Below, piece by piece: positions 46,822 through 57,668 of a stretch of DNA of 64,000 nucleotides. The DNA is taken from assembly GCF_023061285.1 (NCBI RefSeq), contig NZ_JAKGAM010000001.1, positions 248,001 to 312,000 on the forward strand, in the 5' to 3' direction. Position numbers and translations under genes: made by a program. The notes beneath the pieces were generated by a model, which worked only from the letters and a program-made list of their open reading frames with translations, did not search any database and had not been told where the DNA came from. Origin of the DNA: Chromohalobacter nigrandesensis. Its GTDB lineage: Bacteria > Pseudomonadota > Gammaproteobacteria > Pseudomonadales > Halomonadaceae. Position 1 is the first letter of the stretch, and each line of letters opens with the position of its first letter.

Positions 46822-48213
46822 TCAGAATATACGATTCAGGCCATTTTGCGCCGCGACACGATACGCCTCGGCCATGGTCGGATAGTTGAAGGTGGTATTG
46901 ATGAAATACTTCAGGGTATTGGCCTCGCCCTTTTGCTGCATGATGGCCTGGCCGATATGCACGATCTCGGAGGCTTGGTCGCCGAAGCAGTGAATCCCCA
47001 GTATCTCGAGCGTCTCGCGATGGAAGAGGATCTTGAGCATTCCCACCGTATCTCCGGTGATCTGCGCACGCGCGGTATCCTTGAAGAACGCCTGCGCTAT
47101 CTCGTAGGGCACCTTGGCTTCGGTCAACTCGCGTTCGCCCTTGCCCACCGAACTGATCTCGGGAATCGTATAGATACCGGTGGGAATGTCCTCGACGAAG
47201 CGGAAGTCTTCCTCCAGGAAGTCATCGCTAGCACTGCGTCCCTGATCGTAGGCGGCGCTGGCTAGACTCGGCCAACCGATGACATCGCCTACGGCATAGA
47301 TATGCGGCACCATGGTGCGATAGTGCTCATCGACCTGTAGCTGACCGCGTCCATTGGGTTCGAGGCCGATGTTTTCCAGCCCTAATTGATCGGTATTGCC
47401 GGTACGTCCGTTGGCCCACAGAAACGCATCCCCGCGCAGACGCTTGCCGGACTTGAGTTTGACGACCACACCCGATTCATCGCCTTCGATGCTTTCGTAG
47501 TCTTCGTTATGGCGTACCAACACGCCATTCTGGCGCAGATGGTAGGAAAGCGCGTCGCTGATCTCGTCGTCGAGGAACGACAGTAGGCGCTCGCGCATAT
47601 CGATCAAGTCGACCTTGACGCCGAGTCCTGAAAAGATCGAAGCATACTCGGACCCAATGACCCCGGCCCCGAAGATGATCAAGTTACGAGGCGTATGCGA
47701 TAGCCCCAAAATGGTGTCCGAACAATAAATGCGGGGATGCCGGAAGTTGATATCGGCGGGACGATAAGGCCGAGACCCCGTGGCGATCACGAACTGCTGG
47801 GCACATAGCTCTTCGACGCCTTCCTGGTTGTCACGCACGATCAGGGTGTGCTCGTCACGGAAGTTCGCCACCCCGAAGAAAAGATCGATACGATTGCGCG
47901 AATAGAACTGGGTACGCATCTCGACCTGCTGGTCGATGGTTACCTTGGAACGTTCAAGCACACGAGGAAAGGAAAACCAGCGCGGTTCGCCGATGTCGCG
48001 GAACATGCGGTTGGTATTGAACTGCATGATCTGCTTGACCTGGTGGCGTAGCGCCTTGGACGGGATCGTCCCCCAGTGGGTGCAGTTGCCGCCCACCGCT
48101 TGTTGCTTCTCGACGATGGCCACACGCTTACCGTGCTTGGCCGCGTTGATCGCAGCGCTTTCGCCTGCGGGACCCGAGCCAATCACCACCACATCATAAT
48201 TGTGAACTGCCAT
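46822..48213 (-). CDS. sthA: Soluble pyridine nucleotide transhydrogenase
   Basis: The 463-residue flavoprotein has the FAD motif [20 protein letters not shown], then [17 protein letters not shown], where the second redox Cys of disulfide reductases is replaced (Thr), as in SthA, plus NAD-binding [36 protein letters not shown] and [20 protein letters not shown]. It equilibrates NADH and NADPH in the cytoplasm. I chose ATG 48213 ([12 protein letters not shown]). It lies 204 bp after nqrM on the same strand, so it may have its own promoter. Confidence 0.95.
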   Translation of the reverse strand: MAVHNYDVVVIGSGPAGESAAINAAKHGKRVAIVEKQQAVGGNCTHWGTIPSKALRHQVKQIMQFNTNRMFRDIGEPRWFSFPRVLERSKVTIDQQVEMRTQFYSRNRIDLFFGVANFRDEHTLIVRDNQEGVEELCAQQFVIATGSRPYRPADINFRHPRIYCSDTILGLSHTPRNLIIFGAGVIGSEYASIFSGLGVKVDLIDMRERLLSFLDDEISDALSYHLRQNGVLVRHNEDYESIEGDESGVVVKLKSGKRLRGDAFLWANGRTGNTDQLGLENIGLEPNGRGQLQVDEHYRTMVPHIYAVGDVIGWPSLASAAYDQGRSASDDFLEEDFRFVEDIPTGIYTIPEISSVGKGERELTEAKVPYEIAQAFFKDTARAQITGDTVGMLKILFHRETLEILGIHCFGDQASEIVHIGQAIMQQKGEANTLKYFINTTFNYPTMAEAYRVAAQNGLNRIF

Positions 48214-48417
48214 TAGGTTCGCCTGCTCCTCTCGATGCATGAGGAACCGCTGCGATAAGCCTCAACGCAAGACTGGCCACGGCAAGCGGGGATGACGAGG
48301 TGCGCCGCTATCGGCGGCACATACCCGTATTTCCCGCAATATCATGTCGGGACACGCCCTAAGGCGCCTTGGACTCAAACCAACGATTCCAGTGTGAGTA
48401 TTGATTGACGAGTGCGC

Positions 48418-48675
48418 TCAGCGTCGAACGGCGTCGTAGCCGAGGTCGGCGCCCCGGTTCTCGTCGCTGGAACGACGCGCACTCTTGCGGCGCTTTTGAT
48501 TCTCTTCTTCGCAGACCTTGTCATTCCCGCCGCAGATATCGCACCCCTCCTTGAGGCCCAACTGATTGAGCCCCCCGCACGAGCCTGCGATCGGCTTACG
48601 GCCGAGAATGACGCCGATGGCCATACCCGCCAGCAGCAGCAGCATCAATGCGAATACCAAAAGCCATAGTGTCAT
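48418..48675 (-). CDS. nqrM: NqrM, Na+-NQR maturation factor
   Basis: The 85-residue protein has one N-terminal membrane helix (LWLLVFALMLLLLAGMAIGVIL) and a Cys cluster Cys33, Cys45, Cys48 and Cys55 (GSCGGLNQLGLKEGCDICGG). This is the DUF539/NqrM pattern; NqrM supplies or inserts iron for the NqrD/NqrE cluster in Vibrio. It overlaps the apbE stop by 4 bp and ends the nqr operon. Confidence 0.92.
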   Translation of the reverse strand: MTLWLLVFALMLLLLAGMAIGVILGRKPIAGSCGGLNQLGLKEGCDICGGNDKVCEEENQKRRKSARRSSDENRGADLGYDAVRR

Positions 48676-49724
48676 TGCTTTTCCCCTTCGGACGGCTCAT
48701 CCGCAAGATAGGTATGAAACACCTCGCTAAGTTCTGTCTTGAAGCCCTCATCGGTTTTGACGATGAAATAAGCCGCAATATCCTCGCGATTAGCCAACGC
48801 CATGCCTTTCTCGGGCCCCAGAACCTCGAGCGCCGTCGCCAGACCATCGGCCGTCGCGCTACGCTTGGAGACGACCGTCACCGAGGCGAGATGATGGGTG
48901 ATCGGACGACCGGTACGCGGGTCGATGGTATGCGAAAAACGCTGGCCATCTTCCTCATAATAATTGCGGTAATCCCCCGATGTCGCCACCGCCACGTCTT
49001 CGAGTTCAAGCACGCGTTGCACGCTACGCTCCCGGGAAATCGGTTTTTCCACGGCGATGCGCCAAGGCTCGCCATTGGGCTTGGCGCCCCGTGTACGAAT
49101 TTCGCCACCGACCTCCACGAGATAGGACGTCACGCCCAGCGCATCCAGGCGAGCCGCCACTTGGTCGACCCCGAACCCCTTGGCGATACCCGAAAGATCG
49201 ACATATACCGGCTTGGTCTTGATCAGGCGATTGCCTTTCAATTTCAGCGCCTGGTAACCGACCTCGTCCAACGCCTGGGCGATTTCATCGTCGCTGGGCA
49301 CTTCGTCCGGACGCATCTCGGGACCGAAGCCCCACAGGTTGACCGCACTACCGATGGTGACATCGAATGCCCCCTTCGAGAGATCGCCGATATCGATAGC
49401 TTCCCTGATCACATTCGCCGTGGCAGAGGATAATTCGAACGGCTCATTCACCGACGCGGCATTGAAACGCGACAACTCCGAGTCGGACTTATAGGTCGAC
49501 ATCAGATGATCGACCTCATCGAGCGACTCCTTGATTCCATCCTCCAGCGACGCAAGTTGCTTATCGCTGAAGTCACCATAGACGGTCACATGGTAGCCCG
49601 TCCCGAAGATGGGACCCTCGAAGCGATGCGCCTGCGGTGGTTGATCGCAGCCGACCAGCATCAATAACACAAGCAGGACCAGCCCTCTCCAGGCCGATCC
49701 TGCACAGTATGCTGCGAGCCTCAT
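48672..49724 (-). CDS. apbE: FAD:protein FMN transferase ApbE (lipoprotein)
   Basis: The 350-residue protein has a lipoprotein signal with lipobox LVGC (Cys26), then [81 protein letters not shown] and [20 protein letters not shown], all ApbE hallmarks. It attaches FMN covalently to Thr of NqrB and NqrC on the periplasmic side. It overlaps nqrF and nqrM by 4 bp each. Confidence 0.95.
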   Translation of the reverse strand: MRLAAYCAGSAWRGLVLLVLLMLVGCDQPPQAHRFEGPIFGTGYHVTVYGDFSDKQLASLEDGIKESLDEVDHLMSTYKSDSELSRFNAASVNEPFELSSATANVIREAIDIGDLSKGAFDVTIGSAVNLWGFGPEMRPDEVPSDDEIAQALDEVGYQALKLKGNRLIKTKPVYVDLSGIAKGFGVDQVAARLDALGVTSYLVEVGGEIRTRGAKPNGEPWRIAVEKPISRERSVQRVLELEDVAVATSGDYRNYYEEDGQRFSHTIDPRTGRPITHHLASVTVVSKRSATADGLATALEVLGPEKGMALANREDIAAYFIVKTDEGFKTELSEVFHTYLADEPSEGEKQ

Positions 49725-50953
49725 CCGCCGAAGTCGTCCAGCATGATGTTTTCAGGCTCTACACCCATGTCGGTCAGCATCTTGATGACGGAGGCATTCA
49801 TGATGGGCGGGCCGCACATATAGTATTCGCAGTCTTCCGGCGCCGGATGGTCCTTGAGGTACTTGTCGTAAAGCACATTATGGATGAAGCCGGTGTCCCC
49901 TTCCCAGTTGTCTTCCGGCAACGGGTCGGAGAGCGCGAGATGCCATTCGAAATTTTCGAACTCTTCGGCTAACTGGTCGTATTCTTCATTATAGAAGGTC
50001 TCACGCCAGGAGCGCGCACCGTACCAGAATGAGATCTTGCGCGACGATTTGAGGCGTTTGAGCTGATCGAAGATATGGCTGCGCATCGGCGCCATGCCTG
50101 CGCCACCACCGATGAAGATCATTTCCGCATCGCTGTCCTTGGCGAAGAACTCGCCGAATGGCCCCATCACCGTCACCTTGTCACCCGGCTTGAGCGCGAA
50201 GACATACGTCGACATCAACCCCGGGGGGTGATTGGTATTGGGCGGCGGTGCCCCGATACGAATATTGAACTTGAGGATGCCCTTTTCATCGGGATAATTG
50301 GCCATCGAGTAGGCGCGAATGACCTCCTCGTTATTCTTGTGCGAAATATCAAACAGGCCAAACTTCTCCCAGTCACTACGGTACTCCTCCTCAATGTCGA
50401 AGTCCTTGAAGGAGAGATCATAGGGTGGCGCTATCAGTTGCACATAGCCACCGGCGCGGAAAGCCACATCCTCGCCTTCGGGAAGCTTGAGGTTGAGCTC
50501 CTTGATGAAGGTAGCAACGTTGGGATTCTCGGTGACCTCGCACTCCCACTTCTTGACGCCGAAGACCTCTTCGGGAACCTCGACCTTCATGTCCTGCTTG
50601 ACCGGCACCTGACAAGACAGCCGCCAGCCCTCTTTTTTCTCACGCAGGGTGAAGTGAGACTCCTCGGTGGGCAGAATCGAGCCCCCGCCATCGACCACAC
50701 GGCATCTGCACTGCGCGCAGGAACCGCCACCGCCGCACGCCGAGGAAAGAAAGATGCCGTTGGCGGCCAACGTTTGCAGCAACTTGCCGCCAGCCTGGGT
50801 CGTCAGAGTGTTCTCGGGATCGTCGTTGATCTCGATGGAGACATCGCCACTGCTGACCAGACGACTGCGCGCCGTCAAGATCACGGCCACCAGACCAAGC
50901 ACGATCACGGTGAACATGACGACGCCGAGCACGATGATGGATGTATCAACCAT
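49721..50953 (-). CDS. nqrF: Na+-NQR subunit F (NADH dehydrogenase, 2Fe-2S/FAD)
   Basis: The 410-residue subunit has an N-terminal membrane anchor ([18 protein letters not shown]), a 2Fe-2S domain with Cys73, Cys79, Cys82 and Cys114 ([14 protein letters not shown] ... LSCQVP), an FAD domain ([13 protein letters not shown]) and an NADH domain ([15 protein letters not shown] ... [13 protein letters not shown]), ending [10 protein letters not shown]. It takes electrons from NADH. Confidence 0.98.
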   Translation of the reverse strand: MVDTSIIVLGVVMFTVIVLGLVAVILTARSRLVSSGDVSIEINDDPENTLTTQAGGKLLQTLAANGIFLSSACGGGGSCAQCRCRVVDGGGSILPTEESHFTLREKKEGWRLSCQVPVKQDMKVEVPEEVFGVKKWECEVTENPNVATFIKELNLKLPEGEDVAFRAGGYVQLIAPPYDLSFKDFDIEEEYRSDWEKFGLFDISHKNNEEVIRAYSMANYPDEKGILKFNIRIGAPPPNTNHPPGLMSTYVFALKPGDKVTVMGPFGEFFAKDSDAEMIFIGGGAGMAPMRSHIFDQLKRLKSSRKISFWYGARSWRETFYNEEYDQLAEEFENFEWHLALSDPLPEDNWEGDTGFIHNVLYDKYLKDHPAPEDCEYYMCGPPIMNASVIKMLTDMGVEPENIMLDDFGG

Positions 50954-50975
50954 GTCGGTTTCCTATTTCCGTTGC

Positions 50976-51596
50976 TTAGAGCTGGATGCCGGAGAAGGAC
51001 ATGAAGCCCAATGACATCAGTCCGACGGTAATGAACGTAATCCCCAACCCTTGAAGGCTGGCCGGCACGTCACTGTACTTGAGCTTTTCCCGAATTCCCG
51101 CCAATGCGGCGATCGCCAGCGCCCAGCCGAAGCCAGCCCCGGCACCAAAGACCACCGATTCGCCGAAGTTGTAGCTACGCTCCACCATGAACAGGGACGC
51201 GCCGAGAATCGCGCAATTCACGGTGATCAACGGCAGGAAAACCCCCAGCGCGTTATAGAGCGTGGGAACGAATTTATCGAGGAACATCTCGAGGATCTGC
51301 ACCAGCGCCGCGATGACGCCGATATAGCTCAGCAGCCCCAGGAACGACAGATCGATATTCCCGGCGCCTTCAAGGCCCGTCCAGGTCAACGCACCTTCCC
51401 TGAGCAGATACGTCAGGATCAGGTTATTGACCGGCACGGTAATGGTCAGCACCACGATGACCGCGATTCCCAGACCGATCGCCGAGGAAATCTTCTTGGA
51501 AACGGCCAGAAACGTACACATGCCGAGGAAGAACGCCAGTGCCATGTTCTCCACGAACACTGCCTTGACGAAGAGGCTCAGATAATGTTCGAACAT
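50976..51596 (-). CDS. nqrE: Na+-NQR subunit E
   Basis: The 206-residue integral membrane protein ([20 protein letters not shown]) has about six helices with the conserved [12 protein letters not shown] and [14 protein letters not shown] segments; the Cys in each belongs to the NqrD/E intramembrane iron centre. Its ATG overlaps the nqrD stop (TAATG). Confidence 0.97.
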   Translation of the reverse strand: MFEHYLSLFVKAVFVENMALAFFLGMCTFLAVSKKISSAIGLGIAVIVVLTITVPVNNLILTYLLREGALTWTGLEGAGNIDLSFLGLLSYIGVIAALVQILEMFLDKFVPTLYNALGVFLPLITVNCAILGASLFMVERSYNFGESVVFGAGAGFGWALAIAALAGIREKLKYSDVPASLQGLGITFITVGLMSLGFMSFSGIQL

Positions 51597-52270
51597 TACA
51601 CGGACTCCTTAATCTTGGCCTTGCTGTTGGCCACGATCCGGTATTCGGTCTTTTCGACCTGCTCGGTACGAATGCTGCGCAGCACCCAGATGATCAGGCC
51701 GATAACGAAGAATGCCGAGGGCGGCAACAGCATCAGACCATTGGGTACGTACCAACCGCCGTCCTGCACCGGCGTCAGCACTGTGAAGCCGAAGACGCTA
51801 CCGGAACCGAAAAGCTCACGGAAAAAGCCGACGATCAACAGGATCACGGCATAACCCAGACCATTGCCGATCCCATCGAGAAAGCTCATCACAGGGCCAT
51901 TTTGCATGGCATAGGCCTCGGCACGGCCCATGACGATGCAATTGGTGATGATCAGCCCCACGAAGACCGATAGCTGTTTGGACATCTCGTAAGCATATGC
52001 CTTGAGCACCTGGTCGACCACGATGACCAGCGAGGCAATGATGGTCATTTGCACGATGATGCGGATCGACGACGGAATATGCTGACGAATCAACGAAACG
52101 AACAGATTGGAAAACGCCGTGACCGCGATAACGGCCAGGCCCATGACCAACGACACACTCATGGAATTGGTCACCGCCAGTGCCGAACAGATCCCCAGCA
52201 CCTGCAGCGCGATCGGGTTGTTCTTGAAGACTGGCGAGAGAACGACGTCTTTTACGGATTCAGCAGCCAT
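51596..52270 (-). CDS. nqrD: Na+-NQR subunit D
   Basis: The 224-residue membrane subunit has [24 protein letters not shown] and [20 protein letters not shown], with the paired Cys of the iron centre. I chose ATG 52270 because AAGGAG lies 7 nt upstream; a GTG at 52276 overlaps the nqrC stop. Confidence 0.97.
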   Translation of the reverse strand: MAAESVKDVVLSPVFKNNPIALQVLGICSALAVTNSMSVSLVMGLAVIAVTAFSNLFVSLIRQHIPSSIRIIVQMTIIASLVIVVDQVLKAYAYEMSKQLSVFVGLIITNCIVMGRAEAYAMQNGPVMSFLDGIGNGLGYAVILLIVGFFRELFGSGSVFGFTVLTPVQDGGWYVPNGLMLLPPSAFFVIGLIIWVLRSIRTEQVEKTEYRIVANSKAKIKESV

Positions 52271-52272
52271 GT

Positions 52273-53046
52273 TCACGCTCCTTCGGAATTGCCGTGGAAG
52301 CGGGCGAGATAGGGGCCGAAGCCACTCTCGCTCAGCCAGAAATGCAGCATGTTGGTAACGCCGCGGCTCGTCAGCGTCGCCCCCGACAAGGCATCGACTT
52401 CATATTCACCATCCGCGCCACCCTTGACCAGGGAGATATCGGGATTCATGCCATCTTCTGCATAAATCTCCTTGCCCTTCCACTTCGACTTCCAACGAGG
52501 ATTGTCAACCTCGCCACCGAGTCCCGGCGTTTCGGAGTGATCGTAGTAGGACAATCCGATGATGGTATTGCCATCGCCTTCGATAGCGAAGAAACCTCGC
52601 ATCAGCCCCCATAGCCCCTGCCCGCGAATCGGCAGAATGATCTGCTCGGGATCATCGGGATCGTCGCCCACCAGATAGACTGTCGAGTACATCTCTTCGC
52701 GCCCGATACCCGCACTATCCTCTTCACCGGACAGGGTACGCGATGTCGCAGGGTCACTGGCGGCGTCGAACTGATCGTAACTTTGCGGATCGAAACGATC
52801 GCTGTACTCACCGGTCTCCAGTTTGATTACACGCGAGGTAATCAACTCATCGAAAGCATCGTCGACATCCATCCCCGGCTCGTAGAGGTTAGCCACCTGC
52901 AAGATGTTGCTCTTGCGGTCGAGCTCCTGGTTCTTCTGCTGGGTAGGCTGCAAGACCACGGCAGCGGTCGAGACCACCACCGAGCACACGATGCACAGCG
53001 CGAGTGCGACCGTCAGTGTTTTCTTGATGGAGTTGTTACTGGCCAT
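52273..53046 (-). CDS. nqrC: Na+-NQR subunit C (covalent FMN)
   Basis: The 257-residue subunit has one N-terminal helix ([22 protein letters not shown]) and a periplasmic FMN-binding domain. The flavinylation motif DALSGAT places FMN on Thr224. [18 protein letters not shown] is also conserved. It passes electrons between NqrD/E and NqrB. Confidence 0.98.
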   Translation of the reverse strand: MASNNSIKKTLTVALALCIVCSVVVSTAAVVLQPTQQKNQELDRKSNILQVANLYEPGMDVDDAFDELITSRVIKLETGEYSDRFDPQSYDQFDAASDPATSRTLSGEEDSAGIGREEMYSTVYLVGDDPDDPEQIILPIRGQGLWGLMRGFFAIEGDGNTIIGLSYYDHSETPGLGGEVDNPRWKSKWKGKEIYAEDGMNPDISLVKGGADGEYEVDALSGATLTSRGVTNMLHFWLSESGFGPYLARFHGNSEGA

Positions 53047-54281
53047 CAGGTGGTCTCCTCGGTCGTCGCGGTGGAATACGCGGCATCACGCTTCTGGCGG
53101 CGCTTGATGTTGGCCTGCACGAAGAAGTGATCGATCATCGGCGCGAACAGGTTGGCGAACAGAATCGCCAGCATGATGCCTTCCGGAAACGCCGGATTGA
53201 CCACCCGGATCAATACCGTCATCACCCCGATCAAAAGGCCGAACAGCAACTTGCCACGATCAGTCATCGACGCCGATACCGGATCGGTGGCCATGAACAC
53301 CATCCCGAAGGCGAAGCCACCGAGCACGAAATGCCAGTACCATGGCATGCCGAACATCGGGTTGCTGTCCGAACCGATGGAAGTGAACAGCATGGCGGTC
53401 AGTGCCATGCCCACGAATACGCCCAGCATGATGCGCCACGAGGCAATACGCGTAATCAACAAGACCACCGCGCCGATGAGGATCGCCAGTGTCGAGGTTT
53501 CCCCCACCGAACCGGGAATGAAGCCCAGGAAAGCATCCCACCAACTATATGCCTGCTGCACGGCACCCATGCCGTTCTGCGCCGCAGTGGAAAGCGCGGT
53601 CGCGCCGGTATAACCGTCGGCAGGCACCCACACGCTATCGCCGGAGATCTGCGCCGGATAGGCGAAGTACAAGAAGGCACGCCCGGTGAGCGCCGGGTTC
53701 AGGAAGTTCTTGCCGGTGCCGCCGAAAATTTCCTTGCCGATCACGACCCCGAAGGTGATCCCCAAGGCCACCTGCCACAGCGGAATCGTCGCCGGCAGAA
53801 TCAACGCAAAAAGCACGGAGGTGACGAAGAAGCCTTCGTTGACCTCATGACCACGCTTGACGGCGAACAGCACCTCCCAAAACCCGCCAACGACGAAGGT
53901 CACCAGGTAGATAGGCAAGAAGTAGGTGGCGCCGAGCACGAAATTGGCCCAGATACTGCCGGGATCGTGGCTCCCGGCCAGCGCCATGGTGATAGCTTCG
54001 CGCCACCCGCTCAGTGCGCCGAACCCATCGCCCATCGCCATATTGGCCTGCAGGCCGGCGTTGTACATGCCGAAAAACATCGCCGGAAAGGTACACAGCC
54101 ACACCGTGATCATGATCCGCTTGAGATCGATGCCATCACGCACATGCGCCGTGCTTTTGGTCACGTCCGGGGGCGTATAGAAGATTGTATCGACGGCTTC
54201 GTAAAGCGCGTAGAACTTCTCGTATTTACCACCCTGGTGAAAATGCGGCTCGAGCTTGTCGAGCGTATTACGAATTCCCAT
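53046..54281 (-). CDS. nqrB: Na+-NQR subunit B (covalent FMN, riboflavin, Na+ path)
   Basis: The 411-residue membrane subunit has the [20 protein letters not shown] start, [41 protein letters not shown] and the flavinylation motif DGYTGAT with FMN expected on Thr228. Ten or so helices are visible. It holds covalent FMN and riboflavin and forms the sodium channel. Confidence 0.98.
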   Translation of the reverse strand: MGIRNTLDKLEPHFHQGGKYEKFYALYEAVDTIFYTPPDVTKSTAHVRDGIDLKRIMITVWLCTFPAMFFGMYNAGLQANMAMGDGFGALSGWREAITMALAGSHDPGSIWANFVLGATYFLPIYLVTFVVGGFWEVLFAVKRGHEVNEGFFVTSVLFALILPATIPLWQVALGITFGVVIGKEIFGGTGKNFLNPALTGRAFLYFAYPAQISGDSVWVPADGYTGATALSTAAQNGMGAVQQAYSWWDAFLGFIPGSVGETSTLAILIGAVVLLITRIASWRIMLGVFVGMALTAMLFTSIGSDSNPMFGMPWYWHFVLGGFAFGMVFMATDPVSASMTDRGKLLFGLLIGVMTVLIRVVNPAFPEGIMLAILFANLFAPMIDHFFVQANIKRRQKRDAAYSTATTEETT

Positions 54282-54283
54282 CG

Positions 54284-55633
54284 TCAGGCCTCTTTCTCGA
54301 TCATGGTGAGGTTATCACGCAGGATGGGGCCGTACTCGTACTTGCCGGGGCAAACGTAGGTACAAAGCGCGAGATCTTCTTCATCCAGCTCCAGACAACC
54401 GAGTTCCATCGAGCTCTCGATGTCGCCCACGATCAATGAGCGCAACAGTTGTGTCGGCATGATATCCAGCGGCATCACGCGTTCGTAGGCGCCCACCGGT
54501 ACCATGGCGCGCTCGGAACCGTTGGTAGAGGTATTTGGCGAATACCGATCGAGCCCCAGAAACTGAGAGACATAGATGCCCATCACCGAATGACGCCGCA
54601 ATCCCGGCGACAACCAGCCCAGTAAGGCACGCTTGTTGCCCTCTTCGAGCAGCGTGAACTGGCGATGGAAACGGCCCAGGAAGCGCCGCGAGCCTTCGGC
54701 GATCTCGCCACCGAAGACCGACCCTGAAATCACGCGAGCGTCATCGGGCGAGTCGACCTCACCTTCCAGCAATTCACTGCTGCTCGCCCCGAGACGCGTC
54801 CGCAGCAAGCGCGGCTGCTTGGCGCGCGGCCCGCCGACGGCCACTACCCGCTGCGTCTCGAGGCGCCCTTCGGCAAACAGCTTGCCGAAGGCGATGACAT
54901 CTTGATAGCCGAGATGCCACACCTGACGCGCAAGACTCACCGGCGAAAGATAATGGATATGGGTGCCCACCAGTCCGGCAGGATGCCGGCCGGCAAAGGT
55001 CTCGGAACGCACGCCTTCGAGCTCACTGCCCGGCAGCTCGGCGCCTTGCCCATGGCAGACGAACACCTGACCTGGCGTCAGGTGCTTGAGCACCTTGAGC
55101 CCCTGCTCGAACGCAGCGGCGTCCTCACCGATTACCACATTGGGGTCGGCGGCAAGGGGATGCGTATCGATGGCAGTAACGAAAATATCGGCGGGAGTCG
55201 TATCGGGTGCGGGCGTGCGGGAATAAGGGCGAGTCCTGAATGCCGTCCAGAGCCCTGAATCGACCAATTGATCAACGACCGTCTGGCGCTCCAAGTGTTC
55301 CAGCGCGTCCGCGCCATGCGCCGTGAAGGGTACGGCCTCTTCGTGATCATCGAGTTTGATGACGACCGACAGCAGGCGCCGCTTCTCGCCGCGATTGATC
55401 GCCACCACCTCGCCTGCGCCTGGTGCCGTGAACCGTACGCCCGGGATCTTCTTGTCGGTGAACAGTAGCTGGCCCAGTTTTACCTTGTCCCCCTCGCGGA
55501 CCTCCATTGTCGGCTTCATGCCCACGTAGTCGGTACCGAGTATCGCCACGTGCCGCACGGGCGGCGCATCGTATATGCGCTGCTCGGGCGACCCGGCGAT
55601 GGGGAGATCCAGGCCTCGTTTGACTTCGATCAT
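54284..55633 (-). CDS. nqrA: Na+-NQR subunit A
   Basis: The 449-residue soluble subunit ([20 protein letters not shown]) has [60 protein letters not shown], and the end [26 protein letters not shown]. It binds quinone at the membrane face. It is the first gene of the operon, with a promoter about 190 nt upstream. Confidence 0.98.
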   Translation of the reverse strand: MIEVKRGLDLPIAGSPEQRIYDAPPVRHVAILGTDYVGMKPTMEVREGDKVKLGQLLFTDKKIPGVRFTAPGAGEVVAINRGEKRRLLSVVIKLDDHEEAVPFTAHGADALEHLERQTVVDQLVDSGLWTAFRTRPYSRTPAPDTTPADIFVTAIDTHPLAADPNVVIGEDAAAFEQGLKVLKHLTPGQVFVCHGQGAELPGSELEGVRSETFAGRHPAGLVGTHIHYLSPVSLARQVWHLGYQDVIAFGKLFAEGRLETQRVVAVGGPRAKQPRLLRTRLGASSSELLEGEVDSPDDARVISGSVFGGEIAEGSRRFLGRFHRQFTLLEEGNKRALLGWLSPGLRRHSVMGIYVSQFLGLDRYSPNTSTNGSERAMVPVGAYERVMPLDIMPTQLLRSLIVGDIESSMELGCLELDEEDLALCTYVCPGKYEYGPILRDNLTMIEKEA

Positions 55634-55822
55634 AGTCTCGCCCAGTTGTCGGATCTGATGTTTCGAAAGGAAAGGGGTCCATGAACGGCCACACGCTTGC
55701 CACGCGTCTTATAGGCACGCTGAGCAGCACGGGCAATCTTCACGGTAGTCGGATTCTTTTCTTATCAGACGATTGTTTCTTTCGGCCCATGGCCACAAGG
55801 GCCGTCCTCAAAATCGGGCACT

Positions 55823-55851
55823 ATTATAGAGAGACTAACCCCAAATGACTA
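55823..55851 (-). promoter_or_regulatory. Promoter of the nqr operon
   Basis: On the minus strand TAGTCA (55851-55846), 17 nt, then a perfect TATAAT (55828-55823). The leader to nqrA would be about 180 nt. The 319-bp gap 55634-55952 otherwise holds the gap terminator and no gene. Confidence 0.6.
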
Positions 55852-55898
55852 CATAACCTTAGGAAGTATGAGGCTTACGAAGGAGGAATACAGGCGAC

Positions 55899-55926
55899 AA
55901 AAAGCGCCCCGGCCAGCGCCAGGGCG
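55899..55926 (-). terminator. Rho-independent terminator of gap
   Basis: On the minus strand CGCCCTGGC pairs with GCCGGGGCG across a GCTG loop (one G-U pair) and is followed by CTTTTTG, 27 nt after the gap stop. Confidence 0.85.
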
Positions 55927-55952
55927 GAGATGAAAGCGACGCAAGAGCGCGC

Positions 55953-57407
55953 TCAGCGCGTCTCGCGCGGCAAGTATACGAAACGCACGTTGGACATGTG
56001 CTGCAGGATACGCACCACCTGACAGCTATAGCCGAATTCGTTGTCGTACCACACGTAGAGCACGATTTGACGATCTTCGGCGATCGTTGCCTGAGCATCG
56101 ACGATGCCGGCATGACGATTGCCCACGAAATCGGACGACACCACCTCCGGCGAGTCGACGTAATCGATCTGCTTTTGCATGCGTGAATGCAAGGCCATGT
56201 CGCGCAGGTACTCGTTCAGCGCCTCGCGGTCGGTAGCCTTGTCCAGCGTCAGATTGAGAATGGCCATGGAGACATCCGGCGTGGGTACGCGAATGGCATT
56301 CCCGGAGAGTTTGCCCGACAACTCGGGCAGTGCCTTGGCCACGGCCTTGGCGGCACCGGTTTCGGTCAGCACCATGTTCAGCGCAGCACTACGTCCCCGG
56401 CGGTCGCCCTTGTGATAGTTGTCGATCAAATTCTGGTCGTTGGTGTAGGCATGCACCGTCTCGACATGCCCGTGGACGATACCGAACTCGTCATTGACCG
56501 CCTTGAGAACCGGCACGATAGCGTTAGTCGTGCACGAGGCCGCAGACAACACGCGGTCATCATCGCTGATATCATCCTGATTGATACCCGGCACGATATT
56601 CTTGACGCTACCCTTGCCGGGTGCAGTCAGTAGCACCTTCGCCACACCCTTGGACGCCAGATGCTGGGAAAGGCCTTCCTCGTCGCGCCATTTGCCGGTG
56701 TTATCGACGACCAGGGCGCTCTGGATGCCGTATGCGGTATAATCGATCTCGCTAGGCGAATCGGCATGAATGACCTGGATGTAATTGCCGTTGGCAATAA
56801 TCGCCTGGTTCTCATGGTCGATCCGAATTGTGCCGGCGAACGGCCCATGCACGCTATCACGGCGCAACAGACTGGCCCGCTTCTCGAGGTCATCGCCGCC
56901 ACCCCGCACCACGATGGCACGCAGACGCAACAAGTTACCGCCGCCCGCCTTCTCGATCATGATACGCGCCAGCAAACGACCGATGCGCCCAAAGCCGTAG
57001 AGCACGACATCCTTGGGCTCGCCGCCCATGCCGTTATCCGCATGGCGACCTACGATATCGGCGAGCTCCGTTTCGAGGAAGGCCCGAATGTCATCTTGCC
57101 CGGAGCGCTTGAAGGCCACGCCCAACTTGCCGATGTCGATGTGCGCCGGCCCCAGCTCGAGCTCGGTCATGGCCTTGACCATCGGCAACGTATCGCGCAC
57201 CGAGAGTTCGGTTCCCTCGACCTTCTTGACGTAGCGATGATTCTTGAGAATGCGAATGACCGAACGATTGATCAACGAGCGCCCATATAGAGATGGCACG
57301 ACATTGTACTTGCGGTAGAGGCAGCCCAGCAGTGGGATCATCTCCTCAGCCAAGGCTTCGTTTTCTTGCCAATCCTGAAAATAGGTCTCGAGATTTTCTT
57401 GACTCAC
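55953..57407 (-). CDS. gap: Glyceraldehyde-3-phosphate dehydrogenase (long Gap type)
   Basis: The 484-residue protein is the long GAPDH found in pseudomonads and marine gammaproteobacteria. After an N-terminal extension of ~125 residues (EEMIPLLGCLYRKYNVVPSL, SLINRSVIRILKNHR), the dehydrogenase core has VVLYGFGRIGRLLARIMIEK, the catalytic Cys in SAASCTTNAIVPVL, HAYTNDQNLIDNYHKGDRRG, RVPTPDVSMAILNL and VWYDNEFGYSCQVVRILQHM. I chose GTG 57407 (GAGG 6 bases upstream); the ATG at 57449 overlaps the predicted -10 and is unlikely. A HexR-type operator lies 92 bp upstream. Confidence 0.93.
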   Translation of the reverse strand: MSQENLETYFQDWQENEALAEEMIPLLGCLYRKYNVVPSLYGRSLINRSVIRILKNHRYVKKVEGTELSVRDTLPMVKAMTELELGPAHIDIGKLGVAFKRSGQDDIRAFLETELADIVGRHADNGMGGEPKDVVLYGFGRIGRLLARIMIEKAGGGNLLRLRAIVVRGGGDDLEKRASLLRRDSVHGPFAGTIRIDHENQAIIANGNYIQVIHADSPSEIDYTAYGIQSALVVDNTGKWRDEEGLSQHLASKGVAKVLLTAPGKGSVKNIVPGINQDDISDDDRVLSAASCTTNAIVPVLKAVNDEFGIVHGHVETVHAYTNDQNLIDNYHKGDRRGRSAALNMVLTETGAAKAVAKALPELSGKLSGNAIRVPTPDVSMAILNLTLDKATDREALNEYLRDMALHSRMQKQIDYVDSPEVVSSDFVGNRHAGIVDAQATIAEDRQIVLYVWYDNEFGYSCQVVRILQHMSNVRFVYLPRETR

Positions 57408-57447
57408 GGCGGGCCTCGTCACGGCAGCGGGGAACGAAATCGAGCGC

Positions 57448-57477
57448 ATTATCCGTAGTCTTTCACACCCTTAGCAA
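57448..57477 (-). promoter_or_regulatory. Promoter of gap
   Basis: On the minus strand TTGCTA (57477-57472), 18 nt, then GATAAT (57453-57448). The start of transcription would be about 57441, supporting the GTG 57407 start. Confidence 0.5.
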
Positions 57478-57498
57478 TGCTTGCTTGGTCGCATGCGG

Positions 57499-57513
57499 TG
57501 TAATTCCACTACA
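57499..57513. promoter_or_regulatory. HexR-type operator upstream of gap
   Basis: TGTAATTCCACTACA matches the HexR consensus TGTARTNNNAYTACA at every fixed position. It sits just upstream of the gap -35. HexR, an RpiR-family regulator that senses KDPG, is known to control gap and other central-carbon genes in gammaproteobacteria. Confidence 0.7.
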
Positions 57514-57643
57514 CCAACAGGCCCTTGACTACAGGGCTGAAAAAGGGCATTGAACGTCGATTTATGCGACCAATTTCGACTACAAGACCGGTACCGAACG
57601 CGGCTTTAAATCCCCGACTATCGCCCCCAACCCTTGTTTTGCC

Positions 57644-57652
57644 TGCTATCAT
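57644..57652 (+). promoter_or_regulatory. Extended -10 candidate for mfd
   Basis: TGCTATCAT (TGnTATnAT) at 57644-57652 is 16 bp before the mfd ATG at 57669; the leader would be about 10 nt and no SD is visible. No clear -35. Confidence 0.35.
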
Positions 57653-57668
57653 CGTCTCGACCTAGAAA

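Noticed and set aside
57408-57449. ATG 57449 as the gap start
   Set aside because: It overlaps the predicted -10 GATAAT; GTG 57407 has GAGG at the right distance and matches the start of related long GAPDHs.
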